Of a stretch of DNA of 11,148 nt, positions 1-8,434 are shown in pieces (position 1 is the stretch's first letter; every line of letters begins with the position of its first letter). Made by a program: the position numbers and the translations under genes. Below the pieces are notes generated by a model. That model was not told the DNA's origin. It did no database searches and worked only from the letters and a program-made list of their open reading frames with translations. Source of the stretch: Gryganskiella cystojenkinii (lineage: Eukaryota; Mortierellomycota; Mortierellomycetes; Mortierellales; Mortierellaceae); contig JAAAIG010001066.1 of assembly GCA_015852425.1 (NCBI GenBank), positions 1 through 11,148 of the forward strand. Direction: 5' to 3'.

Positions 1-2
1 TT

Positions 3-21
3 AAAAAAAAAAAAAAAAAAA
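3..21 (+). repeat. A19 homopolymer
   Basis: Nineteen consecutive A residues at the window edge, inside the presumed first intron of the OST3/OST6 gene. It is a simple repeat with no function I can assign. Confidence 0.9.
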
Positions 22-90
22 GGTGCCATGGGTATGCACCTTCTTTACTTCAAGCTTTTTGTTGACCGATTCTTGACTTACGCGAGGATT

Positions 91-139
91 CTCTCTCTCT
101 CGCTCGCTCTTTCTTTCTTCTCTCTCTCTTTCTCTTTTT
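91..139 (+). repeat. CT-rich microsatellite
   Basis: An almost pure pyrimidine stretch of imperfect CT, CTTT and CGCT repeats. It lies 30-80 nt before the splice acceptor at 169, so it could act as an extended polypyrimidine tract. Confidence 0.85.
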
Positions 140-169
140 GCAACTTTAACTCCCTCTCCTTGACTGTAG

Positions 170-1273
170 AAACTTTGACCCTGAATACAGACTAGTGGCT
201 TCAGGATGGTCCCACTTGAAGGACAGATCTCAACTTCTGTTTGCCAGCTTGGATTTCAAGGCTGGTCAAGCTGTCTTTCAAAAGTTTGGCATGAACAACG
301 CACCCTCAGCCCTTTACTTCCCACCGTCGGCAGACTCGGCCAATGCAGCCCCACCAGCATTCCAGCGTTATGATTTCGGAAAGAGGTACGTGATGGAAAC
401 CTTGGTTTGATCCGATCGACGCAAAAAGGGACTCTGAGAAATTGGCTTCTTTATGTTTTGTTCACTTTTTCACTATCTCTCCAATTGACCTGTGGCTGCG
501 ATTATCTCCTTCCTCACAGTGGATTCCAGGCGGAACCCTTCGCTGCTTGGTTGAGTTCCCGATCTGGCGTATCCCTAACAGTGAGAAGGCCCTTTGATGT
601 CGTCGGATTCGCGCTCAAGGTACTCGCTCTCTTGGGTATGGGAGCTGTTGGTCACTTTATGTACAACCGTGCAGGCAAGATCATTCGCAACAAGTATATC
701 TGGGCCGCTGCATCCCTGGTAACAACACACCTCTTTCTTTGTACATCCGTGGTCTTTAACTGTTACTTGGTACTGTCTAAAAAAAAGTGGAACTGACAAA
801 AAAAATGAATTGCTTCCTCGTAGTTTACGATCTTTATCATGATCTCTGGACACATGTGGAACCAAATCAAGAACCCTCCTTACACTATGCCCGGTCGCGA
901 AGGTGGCCTGGGCTTCCTCGCTCAAGGTTTCCAGAACCAATTTGGATTGGAGACTCAAATAATCGCTATGATCTGTACGTAAAATGCCCCTCCTTATTTT
1001 GTTTCCTTGAATATTTTCACCAGTCCCGTTCAAGGAATCAGCCTCTCTTACTAATGAATCCTGCCCTATGTTTTCACTCGTTTGGTCAATGTAGACGCAG
1101 TCCTGTGTTGCTCGGTCGTCTCGCTGATCAGTAATATACCTCGCATCGAAGATCCTACCAAGCAACGATTCGCAGTCTGGGTCTGGATCGGGGTCTTTGG
1201 CATCATGTACTCGGTGCTTATGCAGTTTTTCCGTCTCAAGAACCCTGGTTATCCCTTCCGACTCTTGTTCTAA
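170..1273 (+). CDS. OST3: Oligosaccharyltransferase subunit OST3/OST6 (MagT1/TUSC3 family), 5' truncated by window edge
   Basis: Subunit of the ER oligosaccharyltransferase, which transfers the N-glycan to nascent proteins; in this family a lumenal thioredoxin-like domain is thought to hold acceptor cysteines through mixed disulfides. Model: exons 170-385, 520-718, 824-974, 1095-1273, giving 247 C-terminal residues; introns are 134, 105 and 120 nt with GTACGT, GTAACA and GTACGT donors, and all phases agree. The first visible residues read NFDPEYRLVASGW, the second half of the thioredoxin-like domain, followed by FGMNNAPSALYFPP. Four hydrophobic segments follow (starting VVGFALKVLALL, YIWAAASLFTIF, IIAMIYAVLCCS and FAVWVWIGVFGI), then the family-typical C-terminus NPGYPFRLLF. 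The redox CxxC motif and signal peptide should lie in exons upstream of the window; 1-169 reads as intron. OST3 versus OST6 cannot be decided here, so the symbol is a family label. Confidence 0.93.
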
Positions 1274-1366
1274 AAATTTGGGCAAAGGAAGAAAAAGGGT
1301 ATCCATTTATTGTCATCATTTCCGTACAATCTGAAAAAGAAGTACCACTCGCATGACGCTTTGACA

Positions 1367-1372
1367 AATAAA
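1367..1372 (+). terminator. AATAAA polyadenylation signal candidate for OST3/OST6
   Basis: A perfect AATAAA about 95 nt after the OST3/OST6 stop codon, in the right orientation and before the pyrimidine-rich leader of the next gene. Transcript 3' ends were not available to confirm it. Confidence 0.45.
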
Positions 1373-1379
1373 CAAGGTT

Positions 1380-1813
1380 GGCAGTTCATCGCCCTCCTTT
1401 TTTTTATCTTTCCTCGCCCCTGTCTGACAACCCCCTCTTCCCAAGTTGAGCAGTCTCCCCCTTTTCTTTCCCCTCTCTGCTCCTGTCACCACCACAATAG
1501 ATCCAAATACGGAGCGACTGTTCCGAACAGACCAAAAAATTCGTTTCCCACTCCCTTTTCTTCTGGTTTGTTTTACGAGACAGCCAAGTTGTGTTCACGC
1601 TTTGGCCTCGTCCTCGGACTTTGGACGCATATTCTATTCCTCTTTGTTCTCTCTTTCCTTCTCATTTGTTGCTTCGCTTCTTGTTATCCTTCCCTGCGCC
1701 TTCTTTCCTGCCCTCGTTCTATCTTTTCACCTCAACACACCCTTCTTATATTCTTCGTACCCCCCTTTCCTACCTCTCCTAGACGTCTCCAGACTTTTCC
1801 TTCGTTTGCTGGT
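1380..1813 (+). promoter_or_regulatory. Pyrimidine-rich promoter/leader of the phosphatase gene
   Basis: The 540 nt between the OST3/OST6 stop and the phosphatase ATG hold no supported gene. From about 1380 the + strand is strongly C/T-rich, a composition common in fungal core promoters and 5' leaders. The reading frame of the downstream gene stays open back to about 1310 without any ATG before 1814, and a second frame is open over the same stretch. That openness is expected because stop codons need purines. The exact transcription start cannot be seen. Confidence 0.5.
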
Positions 1814-4150
1814 ATGGCCACCTTTCACGCACTTTCACCACCTTTGGGCTCCCAGCAGTCTCGTCAAGCTCCTGACCTCTTCTCCATCGAGCTCGAACTC
1901 CTTTTACCGGAAGACCATTTCTTACCGGCGCAGAATATAGTTGCACAAGTTTGGACCAACATCCTTCACCGATTGAACCCAGATGGTCCCGAAACTTGGG
2001 CAGAGGTCCCCATGAAGCTCTCGCATGTCACTTCTATCGCAGAGTCGTCTCTCGGTGGCGGCTCGAACGAGCATACTAAAAACAAACGACGGAGTGTCGC
2101 CGTCTTTGCAACAAGACTTCAACCCACAGGTCGAGGCGATTTCGGCTTAACAGCCCGGTGGAAAGCCCACAAGGATATGACGGAATGGCAATGGGCTCCA
2201 ACAGCCATTACCGATACTCTGCAGGAACAACAAGAACAGAGCGGTGGAACCACGTTAATTGCTACTACCACCAAGGACGGGGAACCAATCAAGAACAGGG
2301 ACGTTAGTATTACCATTCGAGTTCCGCGGTCCATATCTGGTACTAGCTCGTGGTCCATGGGTCCACAATCGATCCTGGTTTATGGTCAACATGGCCCTCG
2401 TTTGGATGGTTTACTCGCCACCGCGGCCTCGTCTTCCTCAAATTCTCCCTCGATCATTGCAGCTGCCACCACCACAGCCTCTGCGATGGCCATGATTGGT
2501 GGACCAGGTCTCTACCTCGGCAATCACGCGGCTGCGACACGCGCCCGAATTTCTGGGTATGAAGCCGTTCTCTCGTTGGTTGGTGATCTATTAGATTTTG
2601 ATGAGGGTATTCCAGAGAGCGACAAAGACATCAACAAGAACGCATGGCTGGAACAGGCCAAGGCTAAGGAATTGGCGCAGACCCCACCAAAAAAATTCTC
2701 GGCCCTCTCTCGATCCTCGTCCCTGTCCTTCTCGAATGGGCCTGAAGAAGGTGGTGTTTCCCCCTTGGACATGAATGGGTCGACAGGTCTGCGTGACGGC
2801 CTGATGAAGAAGCGCTCCTCCGTCTCAGATTTCATGTCTCGGTATGAACCTGGATTGACGACCGGCCAAGAGGAGGAAGAATTCCTGGCTGGTGTCGTGA
2901 CCGAACCGGAAGAGGGACCGAGACTGACAAGAAAGACCTCCGTGACAAATATGATGGTCCCACTCCCCGTCTCTTCTTCTCCTCCCGTTTCCGGTTCCTC
3001 AAGAAGGCTGAGTCGGTCTTCTTACTCGGGCTCATTCACGTCCATCGCCGAGTTGGAGGCTTCAGATAGAACTACCACAGCCGCTACTCCTTCCAAAGTC
3101 GACAAGAAAATATCAACCAGCGCAGGTTTAAAAGAGACTGATACGGGTACCAAGGCAGAGGCTGCTATTGGGAACGGGAACGGGAACGGGAACGGAACCA
3201 CATTAGCTCAGTCTTCCAACGGATCAACGCCAACCGCTCAGGGCAAGAAAGGCTCGAACGCCTCACTCACAACCACTGATGCGGCGGCCGTTCTTCCACC
3301 TGCGCCGACAACTGCGACAGCCGCGCCGCCTTTGTCCAAGAAAGAGAAAGCAAAGGCGGCTTTAAGCGCCACAGCTGCTTCATCTTCATCCGCTTCTCTG
3401 CCACCCGTCTCTGGTAAGGTGTCTCCATCTTCAACAGGCTCGGGAAGAACGAATGTGGCCCTGTCCTCACCGACAATTGCTTCTCTTGGTATTGGCGCAG
3501 CCTTCCCGACTTTGGAGAACAAAACTCTCTCGAATCAATCATCTGTTGAAAACAAAGCAGTAAGCATCGGAGACACGGAGAAAACCAAGGAGAGCAAGGC
3601 ACCAGCACCAATTATCAGCACCGTATCCTCCAATAACGCCGAAACCTCGCCACCACCGTCCAGTGCCAAGGTCATGTCAACGCTGACTTCGTCATTTTCT
3701 TCTTCGGCCATGATCGCCTCCCTCTCTGCCGAGCTTTCATCCTCCTCAGCTCCTCCATCTTCCTCGTCCTCGACCACATCGACTGAGCCAATCAAGGAGT
3801 CACGCCCCTTCAGTCACAAGGTAATTTCGCTCCCACCGGGGTCGCATAACAGAATCTCGGACGCGAACCTGAAGGAAGCCGTAACGTTCTTGTTGGATGA
3901 GGTCGCTCAAGGAAAGAAAGTCCTAGTCCATTGCCGAGATGGTCACGGTCGCAGCGGCAGTGTCGCGATTGCCTACCTGGTCGCACGCGAGCAGATCCAA
4001 CAAAATAAGGAGCTGAGAGAAAAGAAAAAAACGGTCATGCGCACGCCTTCAGAGTCGTATCAAGCCGCGTTGAACGAGATTTGGAAGTGGAAATGTGATG
4101 TCTATCCTCACAAGGGTCTGCGCCAGAGCTTGGAGAGGATCGAATGGTAG
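1814..4150 (+). CDS. Dual-specificity phosphatase-like protein with long disordered insertion
   Basis: 778 residues in one exon. The start chosen is the first in-frame ATG, with a purine at -3 and G at +4. Residues 1-190 look folded (AQNIVAQVWTNILHRL near 45, GDFGLTARWKAHKDMTEWQW near 125) and may be a beta-sandwich. After a Ser/Ala/Thr-rich linker comes GGPGLYLGNHAAATRARI (229-246) and VLSLV (252-256), matching the beginning of a DSP catalytic domain. Residues about 266-668 are low-complexity (Ser, Thr, Ala, Pro, Gly/Asn repeats). The fold then resumes at KVISLPPGSHNRISDANL (669-686) and the signature HCRDGHGRS (706-714), a complete C-x5-R P-loop with nucleophile Cys707 and Arg713. The usual general-acid Asp is not at its expected place. 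It probably dephosphorylates phosphoprotein, or possibly phosphoglucan if the N-terminal domain binds carbohydrate; substrate unknown. Many RxxS sites in the insert suggest phospho-regulation. Confidence 0.85.
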   Translation: MATFHALSPPLGSQQSRQAPDLFSIELELLLPEDHFLPAQNIVAQVWTNILHRLNPDGPETWAEVPMKLSHVTSIAESSLGGGSNEHTKNKRRSVAVFATRLQPTGRGDFGLTARWKAHKDMTEWQWAPTAITDTLQEQQEQSGGTTLIATTTKDGEPIKNRDVSITIRVPRSISGTSSWSMGPQSILVYGQHGPRLDGLLATAASSSSNSPSIIAAATTTASAMAMIGGPGLYLGNHAAATRARISGYEAVLSLVGDLLDFDEGIPESDKDINKNAWLEQAKAKELAQTPPKKFSALSRSSSLSFSNGPEEGGVSPLDMNGSTGLRDGLMKKRSSVSDFMSRYEPGLTTGQEEEEFLAGVVTEPEEGPRLTRKTSVTNMMVPLPVSSSPPVSGSSRRLSRSSYSGSFTSIAELEASDRTTTAATPSKVDKKISTSAGLKETDTGTKAEAAIGNGNGNGNGTTLAQSSNGSTPTAQGKKGSNASLTTTDAAAVLPPAPTTATAAPPLSKKEKAKAALSATAASSSSASLPPVSGKVSPSSTGSGRTNVALSSPTIASLGIGAAFPTLENKTLSNQSSVENKAVSIGDTEKTKESKAPAPIISTVSSNNAETSPPPSSAKVMSTLTSSFSSSAMIASLSAELSSSSAPPSSSSSTTSTEPIKESRPFSHKVISLPPGSHNRISDANLKEAVTFLLDEVAQGKKVLVHCRDGHGRSGSVAIAYLVAREQIQQNKELREKKKTVMRTPSESYQAALNEIWKWKCDVYPHKGLRQSLERIEW
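3170..3193 (+). repeat. (GGGAAC)4 coding hexanucleotide repeat
   Basis: Four perfect GGGAAC units inside the phosphatase gene encode alternating Gly-Asn in the disordered insertion, around residues 453-460. Such repeats usually vary in copy number without shifting the frame. Confidence 0.9.
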
Positions 4151-4248
4151 TCTCGTCCATACAAAAAAGTCGATACGTTGTTCAATACCCAAAAAAGAAC
4201 ACATTATGAAAGGATTCTTCAAAACAACCAATATTTCCCTGCTGCCTC

Positions 4249-4270
4249 TTTTTTTTTTTTTTTTTTTTTT
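4249..4270. repeat. T22/A22 homopolymer between convergent genes
   Basis: Twenty-two consecutive T on the + strand in the 132-nt gap between the phosphatase stop (4150) and the Abraxas-like stop (4283, minus strand). In the Abraxas-like transcript it would be a genomically encoded A tract 13 nt after the stop. The gap is too short for two separate long 3' UTRs, so the transcripts may overlap. Confidence 0.9.
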
Positions 4271-4282
4271 CAGCACATGTTT

Positions 4283-6201
4283 TCAATATAAGAGATCTGG
4301 AGGCGAGTTTGTGGCATTCCTGCCTCCAGACTGTGACAGCGTCAAGGGAACTGGTGGCGGTGGCGGTGAGCGGACTGTAGCGGGTATCCCGCTTGACAAA
4401 CCAATAGGTCGAGGCGGTGGACGAGATGCCAGAGCGGAGTGGTCTGGACGATGACTGGCCGCGTTATGTGAAGGAGATGCGAGGGCCAGTTTTGTCTTTG
4501 TCACAATCGACTGACTGACAGAAATCTCATCAGTTTCGTCCAGTTCACGTTTGCCAAAGTGGGCCACGGGGGGTGGTATAGGTGTGATGGAACTGGATGA
4601 TCCCCCGCCTTCTAATTTGCTCCGCTCGATTTTTTCCTTCAGCTGTTCAATTTCCTTGAGTGCATCTCTGACCATCTCGTCGGACGTAATCACATTTTGG
4701 GTCAAGGACTAAAAATGAGCACATGGATAAGAGCGAGGCGCCAAGTGATAAAATTAGCGTTTGCGCCAAGAATCCAGTCAGCGTCGCCTAGTGCAATTTC
4801 AGCATTAGATTTGTTCCTTGTTCTTTACCATGGCAGCTTCGAACGAATTTTTGAACATAGCCTCGTGTCCGTCTATAAGCAAAGTAGTTGGTACGGCGTT
4901 GATCGTTTTCATCATAACGGCGCTCGAAGCATGCCTGTGAAAAGATAAGATGGTATGAAAAGGCGAGGAAATTTAAGTCTTTTCGAGATTCGAACGCGCA
5001 TGGAGAGTAAACACATGGTAAGCATATGTACCTTGACGCTCCAAGAGCCAAGTTTGATTGGAACGACTGATAATCCTCCTGTGGACTCTCTATCATGTTG
5101 GAAATCTCCACCGGCAATGCCTCAAACGAGCTTTCGAGAAATAATGATAATAAAAAAAGCAAAAACAAACACACAATGGGATTGTAAATTCGTTAATATC
5201 TGTATGAGTCAAATCAACTGCAGGTGCACGTATGTGAGCTTCACATACCTCTCATCATCTCCAACGGACCAGAAAGTATAATTGTAATCATGTGTCGACA
5301 TGTTCTCGTTGGTCTTGGCGGTAACGAGGGCGAGCAAGACAGGGAAGGGTTCTACATGACGCGCAGCAGCAAAAGGGTTCGAAGTCGAGAAAGCTAACGC
5401 TTGCTTGCGTTCCATGTACATCTTGAGTTTCAAAGCCACAGCCATATCCCGCAGGGACTGTTGATGAGTTTCTGACCGTCTGTATTTGAGGTATCCTAGG
5501 ATTGTTAGCTGATCAAGGACAAAGTTTAGTTCAGTTTGAGCCATTTCTCGAGTGAAAAAATGATGCGAAAATAACCTTCCGTCGAAAGGTGGAGAAGATG
5601 ACAAGAAAGAAAGAAAGAAAAGAGGAAGCAACCATAGCGCCTTACGTTAGATGGAATGCTGTAGTTCTCGAGCACATTTTCCTGGATCTCGCCCGAACGA
5701 GAATAGAACTTTGGCAAGTTTGGATCTAATTTGTATACGCCTTGGACAACTTTTTGCGACCATCAGGGGTAGTAAAGAGACGGAGGTATGGTCAGCTTAA
5801 GCACCATTTCTTCCTGGATGTATTCGTCGCACTTTTGCTCCCTTATGAGGAAGTTGTCCAAAGCAAGGCGTTCAAAACCGGTGTCAAACTCACCCACGGT
5901 GGTCGATACAGTCTTGACGCGTAAATCCGAGGTGTCGTCAACGACGGACCGTGTCTTTGACACCACAGCTCCGAGGACAAGCCCCTCCTGCGACGAAGGA
6001 GAATGGCAACGTTAATATGATGAAGGCTACATTCCTCGTGCCTTGTGCAGTTATGTGCAGGTATTGTCGAATAAGCAGGGATGCATGTCAAATGAAAAGG
6101 CACTGTACATAGTCGACACGAGCATTAGCACATTCGAAGAGCAAGGTCGAGAGCAGGATACCGTTAATCTGCACTCGAAGAGGGGGAGGAAAGGTAGCCA
6201 T
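4283..6201 (-). CDS. Abraxas/ABRO1 (FAM175)-like BRISC scaffold protein
   Basis: 390 residues from seven exons: 6201-6109, 5987-5894, 5740-5646, 5508-5249, 5130-5032, 4934-4829, 4708-4283. Introns are 121, 153, 137, 118, 97 and 120 nt and every phase joins. The order of motifs follows human Abraxas/ABRO1: VQINGILLSTLLFE and EGLVLGAVV (start of the MPN domain, residues 10-40), SGEIQENVL, then LGYLKYRRSETHQQSLRD, which corresponds to the GWYKFRR block, then PFPVLLALVTA. After that come the helical region and a coiled coil (DEMVRDALKEIEQLKEKIE), then a Pro/Ser-rich tail. No JAMM zinc ligands are seen, as expected for an MPN-minus scaffold. Family members hold BRCC36, a K63-specific deubiquitinase. 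The tail ends PPDLLY, without the SPxF motif that binds BRCA1, so a BRISC-like role fits better. The start ATG has weak context but matches the family N-terminus. Confidence 0.82.
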
Positions 6202-6431
6202 GAATGCCGATGGATGCTGAAGTCGAGATTGAACTGTTGTTGTCGTTGTTGCAGGTGATGAAGAAAAATGGGAAACAGGCACACAAAAAGAAACGTAAAG
6301 CACGACCAACGACACCGAGTGCTTGGCACCTGCACGACGACAGCCTTCGGTGACTGCTTTCAGCTCCTTTGATCATGAGGAAAGGTGCCACCAATATTTT
6401 TTTAAAAAAACAAAAACGATAATGGACCGCG

Positions 6432-8106
6432 CTATGCTTGCTCCGCTCTTTTGCTGCCTTTCCAAAACACAGTCTCGTTATGCAAACGTTCTACCATCCT
6501 CGTCGATGCACTCAACAACGGGTTCAACGGTTGAAGACCTGGCTCACCCATCAGCGAGAGACCTGCGAGGCCCATATAAGAGTGCATTACATCTATCGTA
6601 AACGAATACATCAGGTTTTAGAACGAAGCCAGCAATTGACAATCATCCCAGGATGATAAGAACACGAGACAAAAAGAATCATGAAGCTATTTCTCTTTTC
6701 CTTACCTGGGAACATATCAGGCCATTTTCCAAACCCTCCTAGACCTGGATGTTGTGTCTCCATAAGGTATCCTCGGTTGTACTCAAAATTGACAAGATCA
6801 TAGCTCCCCAGGATAGCAAGAGCACCTCCGACCCAGAAGGAATAACAGGTATCGGTTGGTTTGTTGGTCCTGCCCTGGAACCCAGTCGTTTGTCTTTGAA
6901 TGCACCATTTCCTTGTCCCTTCTTTGTCCACATATCCAGATCGAGCAAGTTGTTCCTCCAGGGACAACTCTTGAATCTCATTCTTACGCTCTCGTGCCGC
7001 ATACTCGGCCGCAATCAACTTTTGGTCCTTGATAGCATCGCCGCCAAGCAATCCTAACGTAGCTATCGCACAATAGGTCGTGCCTCCATGTGCCTCCTGT
7101 CTCGGGCTCTGTGAGAATCCATGTTCGTACGTGTTGCAGTCTCGAATGAACTTCAGGGCTCTTTCTTGATCGAACCCAGACCAGTCGTTCAAAAGATAGG
7201 ACAGAGCGGCTGCACTGTAGACAAAGCGAAGGTCAGACTGTTGATCGGTTACGCAGGGGATAAAACATCCATCCTCTCCCTGAAGTCTCCTCAAGGATCG
7301 CAGGATAGGCTCTTTGGCCACTCTGGAAAGGTCATCTCCCAAAAGTACTAGGGTCATCAGGGCTGTGTAGGTCATCGTGACATGGGCTGTGTCGTGCACA
7401 GTTGATCGTTCATCACATTCACAACCTCTGTTCGTCCTCATCTCGTTCGACTTTTGAAACGCCAGTCCAGAGAAGGGTCCACCTCCAAAACCGTAAAGAG
7501 CCTCGTTCTTGAGGTCTACAACGAGGAGTAAACTAAGTTAGTGCCATCGATAACGATATTTCAAATCTTGGATAACCATGAGTCTCTCCTTGATACCTAC
7601 CTCCAGTATCCTCGTCAGAAGGTACCCTTTGCTGGGAGTAGACCCATTCGATCCATGCTTTCCGGTCTGCTTCAGAGACCGTCTCCTCCAACACTCCAAG
7701 AAGCTCCAGTCCGCTGAGCGCAAACATGCCGAGCATCATTCTATATTCAAGACAGGTGGACACGACACAACGACAGACTCTTGGTGAGTACTTTCACGCG
7801 TTTGCGTGCCAAGTTGGCCGAGAACATCAATTTCCAAACACAGCCGCCAAAAATACGTCTGTTTGCATGGCTTCGTCTCTTTTCCACAGAAGGGCATGTC
7901 AAGCAGAGTAATTCCACAGTTTTTTTTTACCGGTGGGTGTCCATGGACGTATACGGTTGTGGCATCATCTGAAGTGTGCGTTTGAAGTACTGAATGTGCT
8001 TTTCTCGAGAAAATCTTTTAAGCTCGGCAGCGGCGGCAGACTCTGCAGTCGCAGCCTCCGGAGAAGTGTTTCCTTGTACCGAGGGAGGATCCTGGGTATT
8101 CAGCAT
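6432..8106 (-). CDS. CDC43: Geranylgeranyltransferase type I beta subunit
   Basis: 428 residues from four exons: 8106-7931, 7740-7601, 7515-6706, 6592-6432 (introns 190, 85 and 113 nt; phases agree). With the shared alpha subunit it transfers geranylgeranyl to the Cys of CaaX proteins ending in Leu, such as Rho-type GTPases, in the cytosol. Matches to the PGGT1B/Cdc43 family: HIQYFKRTLQMMPQPYTSMD near the N-terminus, MFALSGLELLG, YGFGGGPFSG, HVTMTYTALMTLVLLGDDLS, RFVYSAAALSYLLNDWSG, HGGTTYCAIATLGLLGG, GFQGRTNKPTDTCYSFWVGG, GGFGKWPD and HSYMGLAGLSLMGEP. Expected zinc ligands are Asp327, Cys329 and His379; the C-to-H spacing of 50 equals that in the mammalian enzyme. An extra loop of about 25 residues (rich in Glu/Lys/Arg, before RKWCIQRQ) is absent from human. 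It sits head to tail with the Abraxas-like gene, 230 bp upstream of it. Symbol given as the yeast orthologue name. Confidence 0.95.
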
Positions 8107-8434
8107 GGTACTTTAAGTGTTGAGGGTGGTTTGAGAAATGTTTGCAAGAGTGTGTGGAAAGAGAATGGACCAGCGCGAGAAGAAATGGAGAAAGGTCCGC
8201 ATGAATCGCACGTGACCATCACGTATTTGGGGACTCGTATTTGTTCTCCACATATTTACACGTATTTTCTAGGCACTTCAGAGCTTGGGTGTCTAACTAA
8301 CCGCCGTCTCTCTTTCACGCTTGCTCTAGGTGGTCAATTCATTTCTTTAATTTACTAATACTAGTTTTCATAAACGTTCCGTCCAATATCCAGTCGCATA
8401 CCGCACAACTTGAAGTCAATCATGAAAGTGACAT
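8107..8434. other. Intergenic region upstream of the GGTase-I beta gene
   Basis: 328 bp between the start of the GGTase-I beta gene and the stop of the repeat-peptide gene, both on the minus strand. It should hold the promoter of the former and the 3' UTR of the latter. No conserved coding sequence is seen in any frame. An AATTAAAGAA-like stretch on the minus strand near 8344-8355 could serve as a weak polyadenylation signal for the peptide gene. Confidence 0.5.
8209..8214. promoter_or_regulatory. CACGTG E-box in the GGTase-I beta promoter
   Basis: A perfect CACGTG palindrome about 103 bp upstream of the GGTase-I beta ATG; it is the core site of bHLH factors of the Cbf1/Pho4/SREBP type. A hexamer this short occurs by chance, so position is the only support. 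Confidence 0.3.

Larger units (their letters stand above)
1..169 (+). other. Intron (3' part) of the OST3/OST6 gene
   Basis: No coding sequence fits here. The stretch ends in a pyrimidine-rich run and the acceptor TGACTGTAG at 161-169, immediately before the first recognisable OST3 codons. The donor is probably outside the window: a GTATGC at about 31 has no OST3-like coding sequence before it. The stretch also carries an A tract, an imperfect hairpin (GGTGC at 22-26 with GCACC at about 36-40) and a CT microsatellite. Confidence 0.75.

Noticed and set aside
575..1306. Open frame of 243 codons on the minus strand
   Set aside because: It lies antisense across three exons and two complete introns of the OST3/OST6 gene, and its translation shows no family motif. 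The plus-strand exons are supported by homology and splice sites.
4095..4454. Plus-strand frame of 119 codons across the T22 tract
   Set aside because: It overlaps the phosphatase C-terminus in another frame and contains a poly-Phe run from the homopolymer, then antisense of the Abraxas-like tail; no family features.
4984..5000. TTCGAATC-like B box suggesting a tRNA gene
   Set aside because: The flanking bases do not form a T-stem, no A box or acceptor stem is present, and it lies in an intron of the Abraxas-like gene. A similar GGTTCGAA near 5376 is coding sequence.
5509..5631. Earlier start of Abraxas-like exon 4, including MAQTELNFVLDQ
   Set aside because: That acceptor would not match the phase of exon 3. 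The TCAG acceptor at 5509 is in phase and gives the same spacing to the YRR block as in human Abraxas.
5763..5966. Minus-strand frame continuing from exon 2 of the Abraxas-like gene to a TGA, read as a terminal exon
   Set aside because: Splicing at GTGAGT (5893) to the AAG acceptor (5741) restores the alignment with ABRO1 in length and phase; reading through would end the protein before its GWYKFRR-like block.
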